A stretch of 64,000 bases of DNA from Photobacterium kagoshimensis. Lineage in GTDB: Bacteria; Pseudomonadota; Gammaproteobacteria; Enterobacterales; Vibrionaceae. Both the position numbers and the translations under genes were made by a program. The stretch's first letter is position 1; the number at the start of each line of letters is the position of its first letter. Location: positions 1 to 64,000 of the forward strand of contig NZ_JAKJSO010000009.1 in assembly GCF_050337045.1 (NCBI RefSeq). Reading direction: 5' to 3'. Under the pieces are notes generated by a model. The model saw only the letters and a list, made by a program, of their open reading frames with translations, had not been told where the DNA came from and made no database searches. Positions 8,736-17,848 of the stretch are shown here, piece by piece.

Positions 8736-9583
8736 TGGCGCTGTCGATTGACGCTTTGCTTAAGCAAACTACAGCGCAATTGACCGATGCGGGCTCTGAT
8801 AGCCCGCATATTGATGCTGCGGTACTGCTTTGCCATGTTCTCGATAAACCACGCAGTTATTTACTGACATGGCCCGAGAAAACCTTAGATGAGCAGCAGC
8901 AAATTGCGTTTGATGCTTTAATTGCGCGCCGTCTTGATGGCGAACCTGTGGCTTATATTGTGGGTGAGCGTGAGTTTTGGTCGCTGCCACTAAAAGTGGC
9001 ACCACATACTTTGATCCCTCGTCCTGATACCGAGCGCTTAGTTGAATTGGCGTTGGATAAAATGCCAACTCAGCCATGTCGCGTGTTGGATTTAGGGACA
9101 GGTACTGGTGCAATTGCGTTAGCGCTGGCATCTGAACGTGCTGATGCGTCTGTGGTTGGTATTGATCTTCGTCCTGAAACCGCGCAACTCGCGACTGAAA
9201 ACGGCCAGCGTTTAGGTATCACCAATGCTGCGTTTGTATCGGGCAGCTGGTATAGCCCATTAACGGCAGATGATCAGTTTGCAGTGATTGCGAGTAACCC
9301 GCCTTATATCGACGATCAAGACCCGCATTTGTCACAAGGCGATGTTCGCTTTGAACCGTTAACGGCACTGGTTGCGCCTGATAATGGCCTCGCGGATATT
9401 CGTATTATCAGTGAGCAAGGGCGCCAGCACTTACAAAGCGGTGGTTGGTTGTTGATGGAGCATGGCTTCGAGCAAGGCTTCGCCGTTCGTCAAATTTTAC
9501 AGGATTTGGGGTACACCCAAGTAGAAACCGCTCAAGATTACGCAGGGTTAGATCGTGTAACGCTTGGGTGTTGGCAAGGATAG
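8735..9583 (+). CDS. prmC: Release-factor glutamine N5-methyltransferase
   Basis: SAM-dependent methylase of the Gln in the GGQ motif of RF1 and RF2. The N-terminal helical domain is followed by the SAM-binding loop VLDLGTGTGAIALALA near residues 115-130 and the catalytic NPPY at 188-191, which contacts the target glutamine. 282 residues; E. coli has 277. The ATG overlaps the prfA stop codon (taATGg), giving translational coupling with its substrate. Confidence 0.97.
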   Translation: MALSIDALLKQTTAQLTDAGSDSPHIDAAVLLCHVLDKPRSYLLTWPEKTLDEQQQIAFDALIARRLDGEPVAYIVGEREFWSLPLKVAPHTLIPRPDTERLVELALDKMPTQPCRVLDLGTGTGAIALALASERADASVVGIDLRPETAQLATENGQRLGITNAAFVSGSWYSPLTADDQFAVIASNPPYIDDQDPHLSQGDVRFEPLTALVAPDNGLADIRIISEQGRQHLQSGGWLLMEHGFEQGFAVRQILQDLGYTQVETAQDYAGLDRVTLGCWQG

Positions 9584-9595
9584 AGAGACAAAACT

Positions 9596-9976
9596 ATGTA
9601 TGCAGCTGCTAAACACCTTCACATGGTGGCCATTGTTTTAAGCGTATTGTTATTCACAATTCGCTATTGCTTGATGATGGCAAATTCAACGCTAAATGAG
9701 AAAAAATTCTTAAAAATAGCCCCACATGTGGTTGATACCATTTTGCTTTTATCGGGTGTCGCGCTGATCTTTATTACGGGCTTCATACCATTTACCGAAG
9801 CGGGTAGCTGGTTAACACAAAAACTAAGCTGTGTATTGGCGTACATTGCGCTGGGCTTCTTTACGCTGAAATACGGTAAGAACAAAGTCTTTAAAACGTT
9901 TGCTTACTTTGGTGCATTAGGTTGGCTGGTTGCTGCCGCTAACATCGCGATGACCAAAACATCATTTTTAGGGTGA
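9596..9976 (+). CDS. SirB2-family inner-membrane protein
   Basis: A 126-residue protein with four hydrophobic segments, beginning YAAAKHLHMVAIVLSVLLFTIRY as in the SirB family. Function unknown. It sits between prmC and the sirB1-like gene, the same order as in E. coli and Vibrio, and its stop codon overlaps the start of the next gene by four bases. The family call rests on sequence feel plus synteny. Confidence 0.85.
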   Translation: MYAAAKHLHMVAIVLSVLLFTIRYCLMMANSTLNEKKFLKIAPHVVDTILLLSGVALIFITGFIPFTEAGSWLTQKLSCVLAYIALGFFTLKYGKNKVFKTFAYFGALGWLVAAANIAMTKTSFLG

Positions 9977-10788
9977 TTAACGTGAACTTTAGCCATGAAG
10001 AATTAGAGCAAATGCCGCTTGTTGAAGGGGCATTAGCCATGACAGCCTTAACGGATCCTGCCTTTCCGAAAGGCTGGGTACAAATCCAACTCGAGCGTAT
10101 GGCAAAAGAAGCTGAGCACGCGCTGATGGACGAACCTAACCCACATGTACGATTGGATGGATTAATCCGCTTATTCTATCGTGAATGGGGCTTTGAAGGG
10201 GACGAGCAGCAATACTTTTCGTCTGACAATATCTACTTAGATAAAGTGTTAGATCGTAAGCGTGGTATTCCTGTTAGCTTAGGCGCTATATTTCTTTATT
10301 TGGCCAATCACCTTGATTTACCCGTCAGCAGTGTGGGTTTTCCGACCCAGTTTATTTTGAAAGTGACTTGGTACCAAGGTGAAGTTCAATACATCAACCC
10401 GTTTGATGGTGAGTTTTTAAGCATGCGTACGTTACGCGGTTGGCTTAAAGGAGCAAAAGGCCCATTTGCGCAAATTGGCGATGCTGACTTAGCGAATGCA
10501 ACCAACAGCGACATTATTAAGCGTTGGTTAACGGTCATGAAAAGTGCATTGTTACGTGAAGAACAATATACCGACGCATTGCGCTGTAGCGATCTGGCGT
10601 TGAAATTGCAGCCTGATGACCCGCATGAAATTCGTGATCGCGGCTACATCTATCAAAAACTGGATTGTAGCCATGTTGCAGCCTCTGATTACAGCTATTT
10701 TATAGAACAATGCCCTGAAGATCCTGCAGCTGAGCTATTGAAGTTGCAAGTCGCAGCCCTGAACGAAGAGCCGCTGACCCTTCACTAA
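9973..10788 (+). CDS. SirB1-family transglutaminase-like/TPR protein
   Basis: 271 residues: an N-terminal transglutaminase-like domain (core KRGIPVSLGAIFLYLANHL and YINPFDGEFL) and a C-terminal tetratricopeptide-like part (LRCSDLALKLQPDDPHEIRDRG). The catalytic Cys of true transglutaminases is not evident: the aligned segment reads GIPVSLG. Start is GTG, either at 9973 (overlapping the previous stop) or at 9982. Function unknown; conserved between prmC and kdsA in many gammaproteobacteria. Confidence 0.88.
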   Translation: MINVNFSHEELEQMPLVEGALAMTALTDPAFPKGWVQIQLERMAKEAEHALMDEPNPHVRLDGLIRLFYREWGFEGDEQQYFSSDNIYLDKVLDRKRGIPVSLGAIFLYLANHLDLPVSSVGFPTQFILKVTWYQGEVQYINPFDGEFLSMRTLRGWLKGAKGPFAQIGDADLANATNSDIIKRWLTVMKSALLREEQYTDALRCSDLALKLQPDDPHEIRDRGYIYQKLDCSHVAASDYSYFIEQCPEDPAAELLKLQVAALNEEPLTLH

Positions 10789-10803
10789 TAAAGAGAAAAG
10801 ATA

Positions 10804-11658
10804 ATGATGGAACAGAAAGTAGTTCGCGTTGGCGATCTTGATGTAGCAAATGATAAGCCGTTTGTATTATTTGGTGGTATGAACGTGCTTGAGTCTCGCG
10901 ACTTAGCGATGAAGATCTGTGAACATTACGTTGAGGTGACAGATAAGCTTGGCATCCCTTATGTGTTTAAGGCGTCTTTCGATAAAGCTAACCGTTCATC
11001 TGTACATTCATACCGTGGCCCTGGTATGGAAGAAGGCCTGAAGATTTTCCAAGAGCTAAAAGATACTTTTGGCGTAAAGATCATTACGGATATCCACGAG
11101 CATCACCAAGCGCAGCCTGTTGCTGACGTGGTTGATGTTATTCAGCTTCCAGCTTTCCTAGCACGTCAAACTGATTTGGTTCAGACCATGGCGAAAACAG
11201 GCGCTGTGATTAATGTGAAAAAACCACAGTTCATGAGCCCTGGCCAAGTGGGTAACATCACTGAGAAATTTGCAGAGTGCGGTAACGAAAACATCATTCT
11301 TTGTGAGCGTGGTGTACTGCACGGTTACGATAACTTAGTGGTTGATATGCTTGGTTTTGATGTAATGAAAAAAGCATCAAAAGGCAGCCCTATCATCTTT
11401 GATGTTACGCACTCACTACAGTGTCGTGATCCACTAGGCGCTGCTTCTGGCGGTCGTCGTGAGCAAACCGTCGATCTTGCGCGCTGTGGTCTTGCTGCAG
11501 GTATTGCCGGTCTATTTATGGAAGCGCACCCAACACCTGATCAGGCACTTTGTGATGGACCATCGGCCTTCCCATTAGATAAGCTAGAACCTTTCTTGAA
11601 GCAAATGAAGCAACTTGATGATCTGGTTAAATCGTTCGAACCGATCGAAATTAACTGA
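10804..11658 (+). CDS. kdsA: 3-deoxy-8-phosphooctulonate synthase (KDO-8-P synthase)
   Basis: Condenses PEP with arabinose-5-phosphate to KDO-8-phosphate for the lipopolysaccharide core. The 284-residue TIM-barrel enzyme has VLFGGMNVLESRDLA-type start, FKASFDKANRSS, the substrate segment INVKKPQFMSPGQ and FDVTHSLQ. Asn in VKKPQ-type context suggests the metal-independent class, as in E. coli. Last gene of the block, followed by a strong terminator at 11694-11727. Confidence 0.97.
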   Translation: MMEQKVVRVGDLDVANDKPFVLFGGMNVLESRDLAMKICEHYVEVTDKLGIPYVFKASFDKANRSSVHSYRGPGMEEGLKIFQELKDTFGVKIITDIHEHHQAQPVADVVDVIQLPAFLARQTDLVQTMAKTGAVINVKKPQFMSPGQVGNITEKFAECGNENIILCERGVLHGYDNLVVDMLGFDVMKKASKGSPIIFDVTHSLQCRDPLGAASGGRREQTVDLARCGLAAGIAGLFMEAHPTPDQALCDGPSAFPLDKLEPFLKQMKQLDDLVKSFEPIEIN

Positions 11659-11693
11659 TCACCAGTGCGTTAGTATTACTAACAGCTAGTGGA

Positions 11694-11727
11694 AAGCCCC
11701 AGTAAGTTCGCTTACTGGGGCTTTTTT
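11694..11727 (+). terminator. Rho-independent terminator after kdsA
   Basis: A 13-bp perfect stem AAGCCCCAGTAAG/CTTACTGGGGCTT closed by a stable TTCG tetraloop and followed by TTTT. Ends the hemA-kdsA block. Confidence 0.95.
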
Positions 11728-11946
11728 GTTCAGTAATAAAAAAATGAAAATTAGAAAAATTTGGTGAATAACTCTGCTGTGAAAGGCTCTTCCAGGTAAA
11801 TAGATTATTCATCGCTTTTATAGTGGGGTATGTAACTATATATTTCATGGTTATGGAGCGAGATGTTTGTCGTTCGCGTTGTGAGAATTAAATGCCAAGT
11901 CGATATACTTCGGTCAGATTTTAATTCCGCAGAAGTAGGTTGTAAC

Positions 11947-13200
11947 GTGTCATTATCTCAAGATATACCAGTAAGCAATGAAGGCGTGTCCAGTTCTTCA
12001 TGGAGTAAACACGATACAAGTTGGATGCTAAGCCTGTTTGGTACCGCTGTGGGGGCGGGTATTCTCTTCTTGCCTATCAACATAGGTGCTGGTGGTTTCT
12101 GGCCTTTGGTATTAATGGCGTTACTGGCTTTCCCGATGACCTATTTCGCCCACCGTGGCTTAGCCCGTTTCGTGCTATCTTCACGTAATGATAAAGCCGA
12201 TTTTACCGATGTGGTGGAAGAGCATTTTGGTCGTTCTGCGGGTAAGGTGATCTCGGTACTGTATTTCTTATCTATTTTTCCGATCTTGTTGATTTACGGT
12301 GTGGGCTTAACCAATACCGTTGATAGTTTTATTGTCAATCAGCTTGGCTTTGTATCGCCATCGCGTATCGTGCTTTCTGGCCTATTAGTCTTGGGCATGA
12401 TCACTATTATGCTGGCAGGTGAGAAAGTGATGCTCAAAGCATTTGAGGTGATTGTTTACCCGTTAGCCGCTATTTTATTTGGCCTATCGTTATACATGAT
12501 CCCGAATTGGCACTTACCGACTATGAGCGCTATGCCAAGTGTGGGTGAGTTCTCACTGACAGTGTGGCTTTCCGTTCCTGTGACTGTTTTTGCTTTTAGT
12601 CATGCTGCCGCGATCTCTAGTTTTGCTCAAGCGCAGCGTCGTCACTATGCACACGCAGCCAATGATAAAGCGGAGCATATTTTAAAACGTACCTCAATCA
12701 TGCTGATTGGCTTTGTGCTGTTTTTCGTTTTTTCATGCGTATTAAGTTTAAGCCCTGCGCAGTTGCTAGAAGCGAAGGCGCAGAATGTCTCTGTGCTGTC
12801 TTACCTTGCGAATATTCATGACAACCCATTTATCGTTCTACTAGGCCCTGTTATTGCATTTATCGCGATTTCATCGTCTTTCCTTGGTCATTTCTTAGGG
12901 GCTCGTGAAAGCTTTAACGGTTTAGTGCGTAAACACTCTCGCTTGTCGCCAAAAGCAACTGATAAGGTAGGAATTGTTTTTATGATGCTGAGTATTTGGG
13001 GCGCAGCGGTAATGAACCCAAGCATTCTCGGTATGATGGAAGCCTTCTCTGGCCCTGTTATTGCGATGATTTTGTTTATTATGCCTGTTATTGCGGTTTA
13101 CAAAGTGGAATCATTACGTCGTTATCGTGGCAAGGTGAGTAACCACTTTATTTTGGTGGTAGGGATATTAGCGGTATCGGCAATTTTATTTAATTTTTAA
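11947..13200 (+). CDS. HAAAP-family amino-acid permease (SdaC/TdcC-like)
   Basis: About eleven hydrophobic segments; the first carries LSLFGTAVGAGILFLPINIG, the signature of the hydroxy/aromatic amino-acid permease family (serine, threonine, tryptophan or tyrosine with H+ or Na+). I chose the GTG at 11947, 417 residues, preceded by AAGTAGG 7 bases upstream, because family members begin shortly before this segment. An ATG at 11863 with GGAG close upstream would add 28 unusual residues and remains possible. Substrate cannot be told from sequence. It stands alone between terminators. Confidence 0.88.
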   Translation: MSLSQDIPVSNEGVSSSSWSKHDTSWMLSLFGTAVGAGILFLPINIGAGGFWPLVLMALLAFPMTYFAHRGLARFVLSSRNDKADFTDVVEEHFGRSAGKVISVLYFLSIFPILLIYGVGLTNTVDSFIVNQLGFVSPSRIVLSGLLVLGMITIMLAGEKVMLKAFEVIVYPLAAILFGLSLYMIPNWHLPTMSAMPSVGEFSLTVWLSVPVTVFAFSHAAAISSFAQAQRRHYAHAANDKAEHILKRTSIMLIGFVLFFVFSCVLSLSPAQLLEAKAQNVSVLSYLANIHDNPFIVLLGPVIAFIAISSSFLGHFLGARESFNGLVRKHSRLSPKATDKVGIVFMMLSIWGAAVMNPSILGMMEAFSGPVIAMILFIMPVIAVYKVESLRRYRGKVSNHFILVVGILAVSAILFNF

Positions 13201-13256
13201 GCTAAGGCCCCCCTTGTTCCATACAAGAAAGTGGGTGCGGACAGAAAGCGAAAAAG

Positions 13257-13289
13257 AAAAGGGTGTCACTGAATCAGTGACACCCTTTT
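13257..13289. terminator. Bidirectional terminator between permease and chemoreceptor genes
   Basis: Inverted repeat AAAAGGGTGTCACT/AGTGACACCCTTTT with a 5-base loop, T-rich on both strands. It serves the plus-strand permease and the minus-strand chemoreceptor ending at 13309. Confidence 0.9.
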
Positions 13290-13308
13290 TTATACCAACT
13301 GGGCTGTA

Positions 13309-15192
13309 TTACAGTTTAAATTGGTTTATTTCTTGCTGTAGCTGATGTGACAGTGAAGATAGCTCTGCTGCTTGACGTGCCGCTTCATCGGCTTCTAAGG
13401 CTAATTCATCAGACACATCGCGAATACCTTGGGTATTGCGGGTGATTTCTTCTGTTACAGAAGATTGCTCTTCCGCTGCTGAGGCAATTTGGGTGGCCAT
13501 ATCGCTAATATTGGTGACTGCAGTATTAATCTGCGACAAGCTTGCCGAAGCTGAATTTGCGTCATCAACCGAGGTTTCAGCTAAGTGACGACTGTTTTCC
13601 ATAATGCCCACAGCGCGGCCTGTTGTTTGCTGTAGGGTTTCAATCATTTGTTGGATCTCTTGGGTTGAAGCGTGAGTACGTTGGCTCAGGACACGCACTT
13701 CATCAGCCACAACGGCAAAGCCACGACCTTGCTCACCCGCACGGGCTGCTTCAATCGCAGCATTCAGAGCGAGTAAGTTGGTTTGCTCAGCAATGCCCTG
13801 AATTGTGGAAAGAATGGTATTGATGCTTTGCGCGTGTGTGTTTAGCTCGCCAATCACACCGGTTGCTGTTTCAACTTCGCCTGCAAGGCTAGAGATTGAA
13901 TGCTGGCTCTGAGTCACTTGTTCTGAGCCGTGCTCAGCCACACTCACTGTTTCACCAGAGGTTTGTGCAGTGTTATCTGCATTGCCTGCGATTTCTTGTG
14001 TTGCTGCTGCCATTTCGTTAATCGCAGTGGCAACCATATTGATTTCGTCTTGTTGGTGCTGAATACGCGTACTGCGTTCTTCTGCTTGTGACGCCGTTGT
14101 TTGTGCTTGCTGGCCTAATGAATCAGACACATCGCGTAAGCGCATCACCATTTGATGCATGTTACCGACAAAGCGATTAAAGTTATGTGCCAGCATACCA
14201 ATTTCATCTTCGCTACGAGGTTCTAGGCGTTGTGTTAAATCACCTTCACCCGATGCAATTTCAGCTAACGCATCCGAAACACGTACGAGATCGCGGAACA
14301 AGAAGTTCACTAGCCAAGCAACAATCGCAACCACAATGATCGTAATAACAATCGAAGTGATGAACAGCTGGCTCATCAGGCTGCGCATGCTAGCTTCTTC
14401 AGTTGCTTGATCCATTTCGATACCTAGGATCCAGTCGGTATTTGGAATAGCAGTAAAATAAACTAGCTTATCAACACCTTTGATTTTCATCTCTTCAATC
14501 TGCTCTGAACGCATTTGCGTTTCGATTGCAGATAGTGAGAAAGCGCTACTGTAGCGGTTAATCGGTTGAAGCAATAAAGATTTATTAGGGTGAGCTAAGA
14601 AAGTGCCATCTTGCTTATTAATTAGCATTGCATAAGCATTTTTGCCTACATCAAGATTAATAACATCTTCAATCAGTTGATCGATCAAGACGTCGGCACC
14701 CACAATACCTTGTAATTGACCATTTTTACGAACAGGTTCAGCAATAGTTACTAATAGTGCATTGGTGATGGCATCTTGATAGGCGGTAGTAATAATTTGT
14801 TTGCCAGCACTGTTTGCATCTTTGTACCAAGGGCGAGTACGTGGATCGTAGTCCGCTCGGTTACGCTCAGGGTGAGAGCGGTACATATTACCTTGTGGGG
14901 TACCTAAGAAGATATCGTCAAAGCCACCTGCATTTCGAGCTTGTTTTAGAAAGGGCACGACATCAGGTTGATCTGCGTGATCGTTAAATGCGCTCGCGAT
15001 ATCACGGCGAATGTTCACCCAATCTTTGATCCCATCCGTTGCTGCGGTTGATAGGCTATTTACACGAGAATAAACACCGCTACGAGTTTGATTGTTGAGT
15101 TGGTTTGCTGCCAGCCAAGTTAAGGCTGTTGCCATTAGTACAACAGCCGAAAGGCTGGCACCAATGAGTTTTTGTTTTAATGTTAATGTCAT
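13309..15192 (-). CDS. Methyl-accepting chemotaxis protein, Cache-type sensor
   Basis: 627 residues. TM1 is at about 9-30, then a periplasmic double-Cache-type domain (DPRTRPWYKDA, GVDKLVYFTAIPNTDWILG), TM2 at about 277-301, HAMP (ALAEIASGEGDLTQRL), and a cytoplasmic coiled coil with hairpin tip EQTNLLALNAAIEAARAGEQ that contacts CheA/CheW. There is no C-terminal NWETF-like CheR tether. Signal sensed is unknown; Cache domains often bind amino or organic acids. The neighbour at 15589-17472 has the same length and a nearly identical signalling half. Confidence 0.95.
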   Translation of the reverse strand: MTLTLKQKLIGASLSAVVLMATALTWLAANQLNNQTRSGVYSRVNSLSTAATDGIKDWVNIRRDIASAFNDHADQPDVVPFLKQARNAGGFDDIFLGTPQGNMYRSHPERNRADYDPRTRPWYKDANSAGKQIITTAYQDAITNALLVTIAEPVRKNGQLQGIVGADVLIDQLIEDVINLDVGKNAYAMLINKQDGTFLAHPNKSLLLQPINRYSSAFSLSAIETQMRSEQIEEMKIKGVDKLVYFTAIPNTDWILGIEMDQATEEASMRSLMSQLFITSIVITIIVVAIVAWLVNFLFRDLVRVSDALAEIASGEGDLTQRLEPRSEDEIGMLAHNFNRFVGNMHQMVMRLRDVSDSLGQQAQTTASQAEERSTRIQHQQDEINMVATAINEMAAATQEIAGNADNTAQTSGETVSVAEHGSEQVTQSQHSISSLAGEVETATGVIGELNTHAQSINTILSTIQGIAEQTNLLALNAAIEAARAGEQGRGFAVVADEVRVLSQRTHASTQEIQQMIETLQQTTGRAVGIMENSRHLAETSVDDANSASASLSQINTAVTNISDMATQIASAAEEQSSVTEEITRNTQGIRDVSDELALEADEAARQAAELSSLSHQLQQEINQFKL

Positions 15193-15548
15193 TATTTACA
15201 TCACTGTAATATTTAGGAACTGTTTGGGAGCCTAAGTTTATAAACATAGTTTTTAATATGCACGGGGATTTAATTAATTTATTAATATTTTTATTTATTA
15301 TAAATGATCCGTGTTTTTTATGACGCGCAATATTAATAATGCGTCAAGAAATACGCGTTATCGTGGAAAGATTACGCGTTCAATGTAAATCAAGTTGCAT
15401 TTGATGGGTTGTCAAAATGGAGGGTGGTGTTTTATAAAATGAGCACTATGGTCTTATCTTATATATTCAGTCTAGGTTTTTTGATGATTTAAATAATTGC
15501 ATTATGACCACTGGTATTTGACTGATCGCGGCGGCATAACCTTCTTAT
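15193..15548. other. AT-rich gap between the two chemoreceptor genes
   Basis: About 360 nt, AT-rich, with no credible gene. It must hold the promoter of the chemoreceptor at 13309-15192; I looked for a flagellar sigma-28 pattern (TAAA, 15 bp, GCCGATAA) and did not find one. Confidence 0.6.
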
Positions 15549-15583
15549 AAAAAGGCGGCAGACTATAGTGAAATAGTCTGCCG
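15549..15583 (-). terminator. Rho-independent terminator after the second chemoreceptor
   Basis: On the minus strand an 11-bp perfect stem CGGCAGACTAT/ATAGTCTGCCG with loop TTCACT runs into CCTTTTT, directly after the stop at 15589. Confidence 0.9.
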
Positions 15584-15588
15584 ACAGG

Positions 15589-17472
15589 TTATAGTTTAAA
15601 GCGGTTTATCTCTTGCTGTAATTCGTGTGATAGCTGAGACAATTCAGCGGCTTGTCGAGCTGCTTCATCGGCTTCTAGTGCGAGTTCATCAGAAACATCA
15701 CGGATACCTTGGGTATTGCGAGTGATCTCTTCTGTTACCGATGATTGCTCTTCCGCAGCTGAAGCAATTTGCGTTGCCATATCACTGATATTCGTGACGG
15801 CATTATTAATCTGCGCGAGGCTGGCAGAGGCTGAATTTGCATCATCAACTGAAGTTTCGGCTAGATGGCGGCTGTTTTCCATAATGCCCACAGCGCGGCC
15901 AGTGGTTTGCTGCAATGTCTCGATCATTTGCTGAATTTCTTGCGTTGAAGCGTGAGTACGTTGGCTGAGTACACGGACTTCATCGGCAACAACCGCAAAA
16001 CCACGGCCTTGTTCACCTGCACGGGCAGCTTCAATGGCGGCGTTCAGCGCGAGTAGGTTGGTTTGCTCTGCAATCCCTTGAATGGTCGACAAGATGGTAT
16101 TGATGCTTTGAGCATGAGTATTGAGTTCACCTATAACGCCAGTCGCGGTTTCGACTTCGCCCGCTAGACTTGAAATTGAGTGTTGGCTTTGGGTGACTTG
16201 CTCTGAGCCATGCTCAGCGGCACTGACCGTTTCACCGGATGTTTGCGCCGTATTATCTGCATTACCCGCGATCTCTTGAGTCGCTGCCGCCATTTCGTTA
16301 ATGGCGGTTGCCACCATATTGATTTCGTCTTGTTGGTGTTGAATGCGTGTACTACGCTCTTCAGCTTGCGAAGCCGTTGTTTGTGCCTGCTGACCTAATG
16401 AATCCGACACATCGCGAAGGCGCATCACCATTTGATGCATGTTACCAACGAAGCGGTTGAAGTTTAGGGCGAGTTGACCCACTTCATCATCTGAGCGAGG
16501 TTCAAGGCGTTGAGTCAGATCGCCTTCGCCTGACGCTATTTCTGCTAATGCTGCTGAAACACAATCAAGATCGCGGAAGAAGAAGTTGACTAAGAAAGTA
16601 ACTGCTGTAACGACAGCTAAAGTAATAATAACTGAAACCATGATAAGTTGACGAAGAAGATTTGTTAAACTTGCCTCTTCTGTTGCTTTATCCATTTCAA
16701 CACCCAAGATCCAGTTGGTATTTGGAACTTGAATGAAATAAATTAACTTATCATGACCATCGATATTAATTAACTCAATTGATTTGTCACTCATTGATTT
16801 TTCAATGCTCGACAAGTTGAATTCATTATTATATTGACTGATTGGCTTTAATAATAAATCTTTATTTGGATGCGCTAAGAATGTGCCATCACGCTTATCA
16901 AGCAGCATGGCATAAGCATTTTTACCTGCATCTAAACTTATAACATCATTAATCAATTGATTAATTAAAACATCAGAACCAATAACACCGGCTAGGCTAC
17001 CATTATTATATACGGGGGTTGTGATTGTCACCATCAAAGCATTACTCATGGCGTCACGGTAGGCCGGTGTAATAATTTGCTTACCCGCAGCGGCTGCCGC
17101 CTTGTACCACGGGCGTTCACGCGGGTCGTAGGCACTATAATTTCGGCCTGCTATAGAACCAAAAACGTCGCCATTACTTGCACCAAAGTAGATGTCTTCA
17201 AAGCCACCCGCCTGTTTTGCTTGTTGTAAAAATGGGGTTGGATTTACGTCATGAATAAAAGGGGTGAAGGCTTTAGTAATATCGCCTCGAATACTGACCC
17301 ACTCACTGATGGTGCTAGTAGCAGCATTCGTTAAGCTGTGAGCTCGGGAAACAACGCCATTACGCGTTTCATTATATAACTGCTCAGCGGCTAACCAAGT
17401 TAATGCTGTCGCCATAATTATAACAGCAGCTAAACTTGCACCGATGAACTTCTGTTTTAAAGATAGCTTCAT
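15589..17472 (-). CDS. Methyl-accepting chemotaxis protein, Cache-type sensor (paralogue)
   Basis: 627 residues from the ATG at 17472 (MKLSLKQKFIGASLAA), exactly the length of the neighbouring paralogue; an upstream ATG at 17535 would add 21 residues before the membrane anchor and is unlikely. The order is TM1, Cache sensor (DPRERPWYKAAAAAG), TM2, HAMP, signalling coiled coil. From the HAMP domain on, the two proteins are almost identical, while the sensor domains have clearly diverged, so the two probably feed the same CheA pathway with different ligands. Confidence 0.95.
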   Translation of the reverse strand: MKLSLKQKFIGASLAAVIIMATALTWLAAEQLYNETRNGVVSRAHSLTNAATSTISEWVSIRGDITKAFTPFIHDVNPTPFLQQAKQAGGFEDIYFGASNGDVFGSIAGRNYSAYDPRERPWYKAAAAAGKQIITPAYRDAMSNALMVTITTPVYNNGSLAGVIGSDVLINQLINDVISLDAGKNAYAMLLDKRDGTFLAHPNKDLLLKPISQYNNEFNLSSIEKSMSDKSIELINIDGHDKLIYFIQVPNTNWILGVEMDKATEEASLTNLLRQLIMVSVIITLAVVTAVTFLVNFFFRDLDCVSAALAEIASGEGDLTQRLEPRSDDEVGQLALNFNRFVGNMHQMVMRLRDVSDSLGQQAQTTASQAEERSTRIQHQQDEINMVATAINEMAAATQEIAGNADNTAQTSGETVSAAEHGSEQVTQSQHSISSLAGEVETATGVIGELNTHAQSINTILSTIQGIAEQTNLLALNAAIEAARAGEQGRGFAVVADEVRVLSQRTHASTQEIQQMIETLQQTTGRAVGIMENSRHLAETSVDDANSASASLAQINNAVTNISDMATQIASAAEEQSSVTEEITRNTQGIRDVSDELALEADEAARQAAELSQLSHELQQEINRFKL

Positions 17473-17848
17473 AGTGTTTTTTATTAATATATGTTGAGGT
17501 GGTTGGATTTTAGCTGGGATTTTATAGCGATGCACGAAATTGTTTTAATTTATTATTAAATAAATAAAGTTAGAGAAAAAGATGTTTTATATAACGATAA
17601 ATATTTTTAATTAAAGCATGTTCCACTATAAAAATTCGGCGAATATCCATAGTGGAATATGATGAAGTAATAAAAAGCCATTAAAATTAACGGCTTAATA
17701 AACTTATAAATTAATCCGCAGTATGATGATACATTATTTGATTTATATGTGGCTGGATGCTTATGGGTGTATTAAATTTGGATGTTTAGACGTCTAGATG
17801 TTGACTCGGCTAGGGGTTAGTTTTAGTCTAAGCCAAATTCTAAAATAG
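17473..17848. other. Divergent region between chemoreceptor and antiporter genes
   Basis: 376 nt, AT-rich, no credible gene. It includes an inverted repeat TTCCACTAT (17621-17629) and ATAGTGGAA (17649-17657) 19 bp apart, a possible operator for either divergent gene. No clear promoter was picked. Confidence 0.55.
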
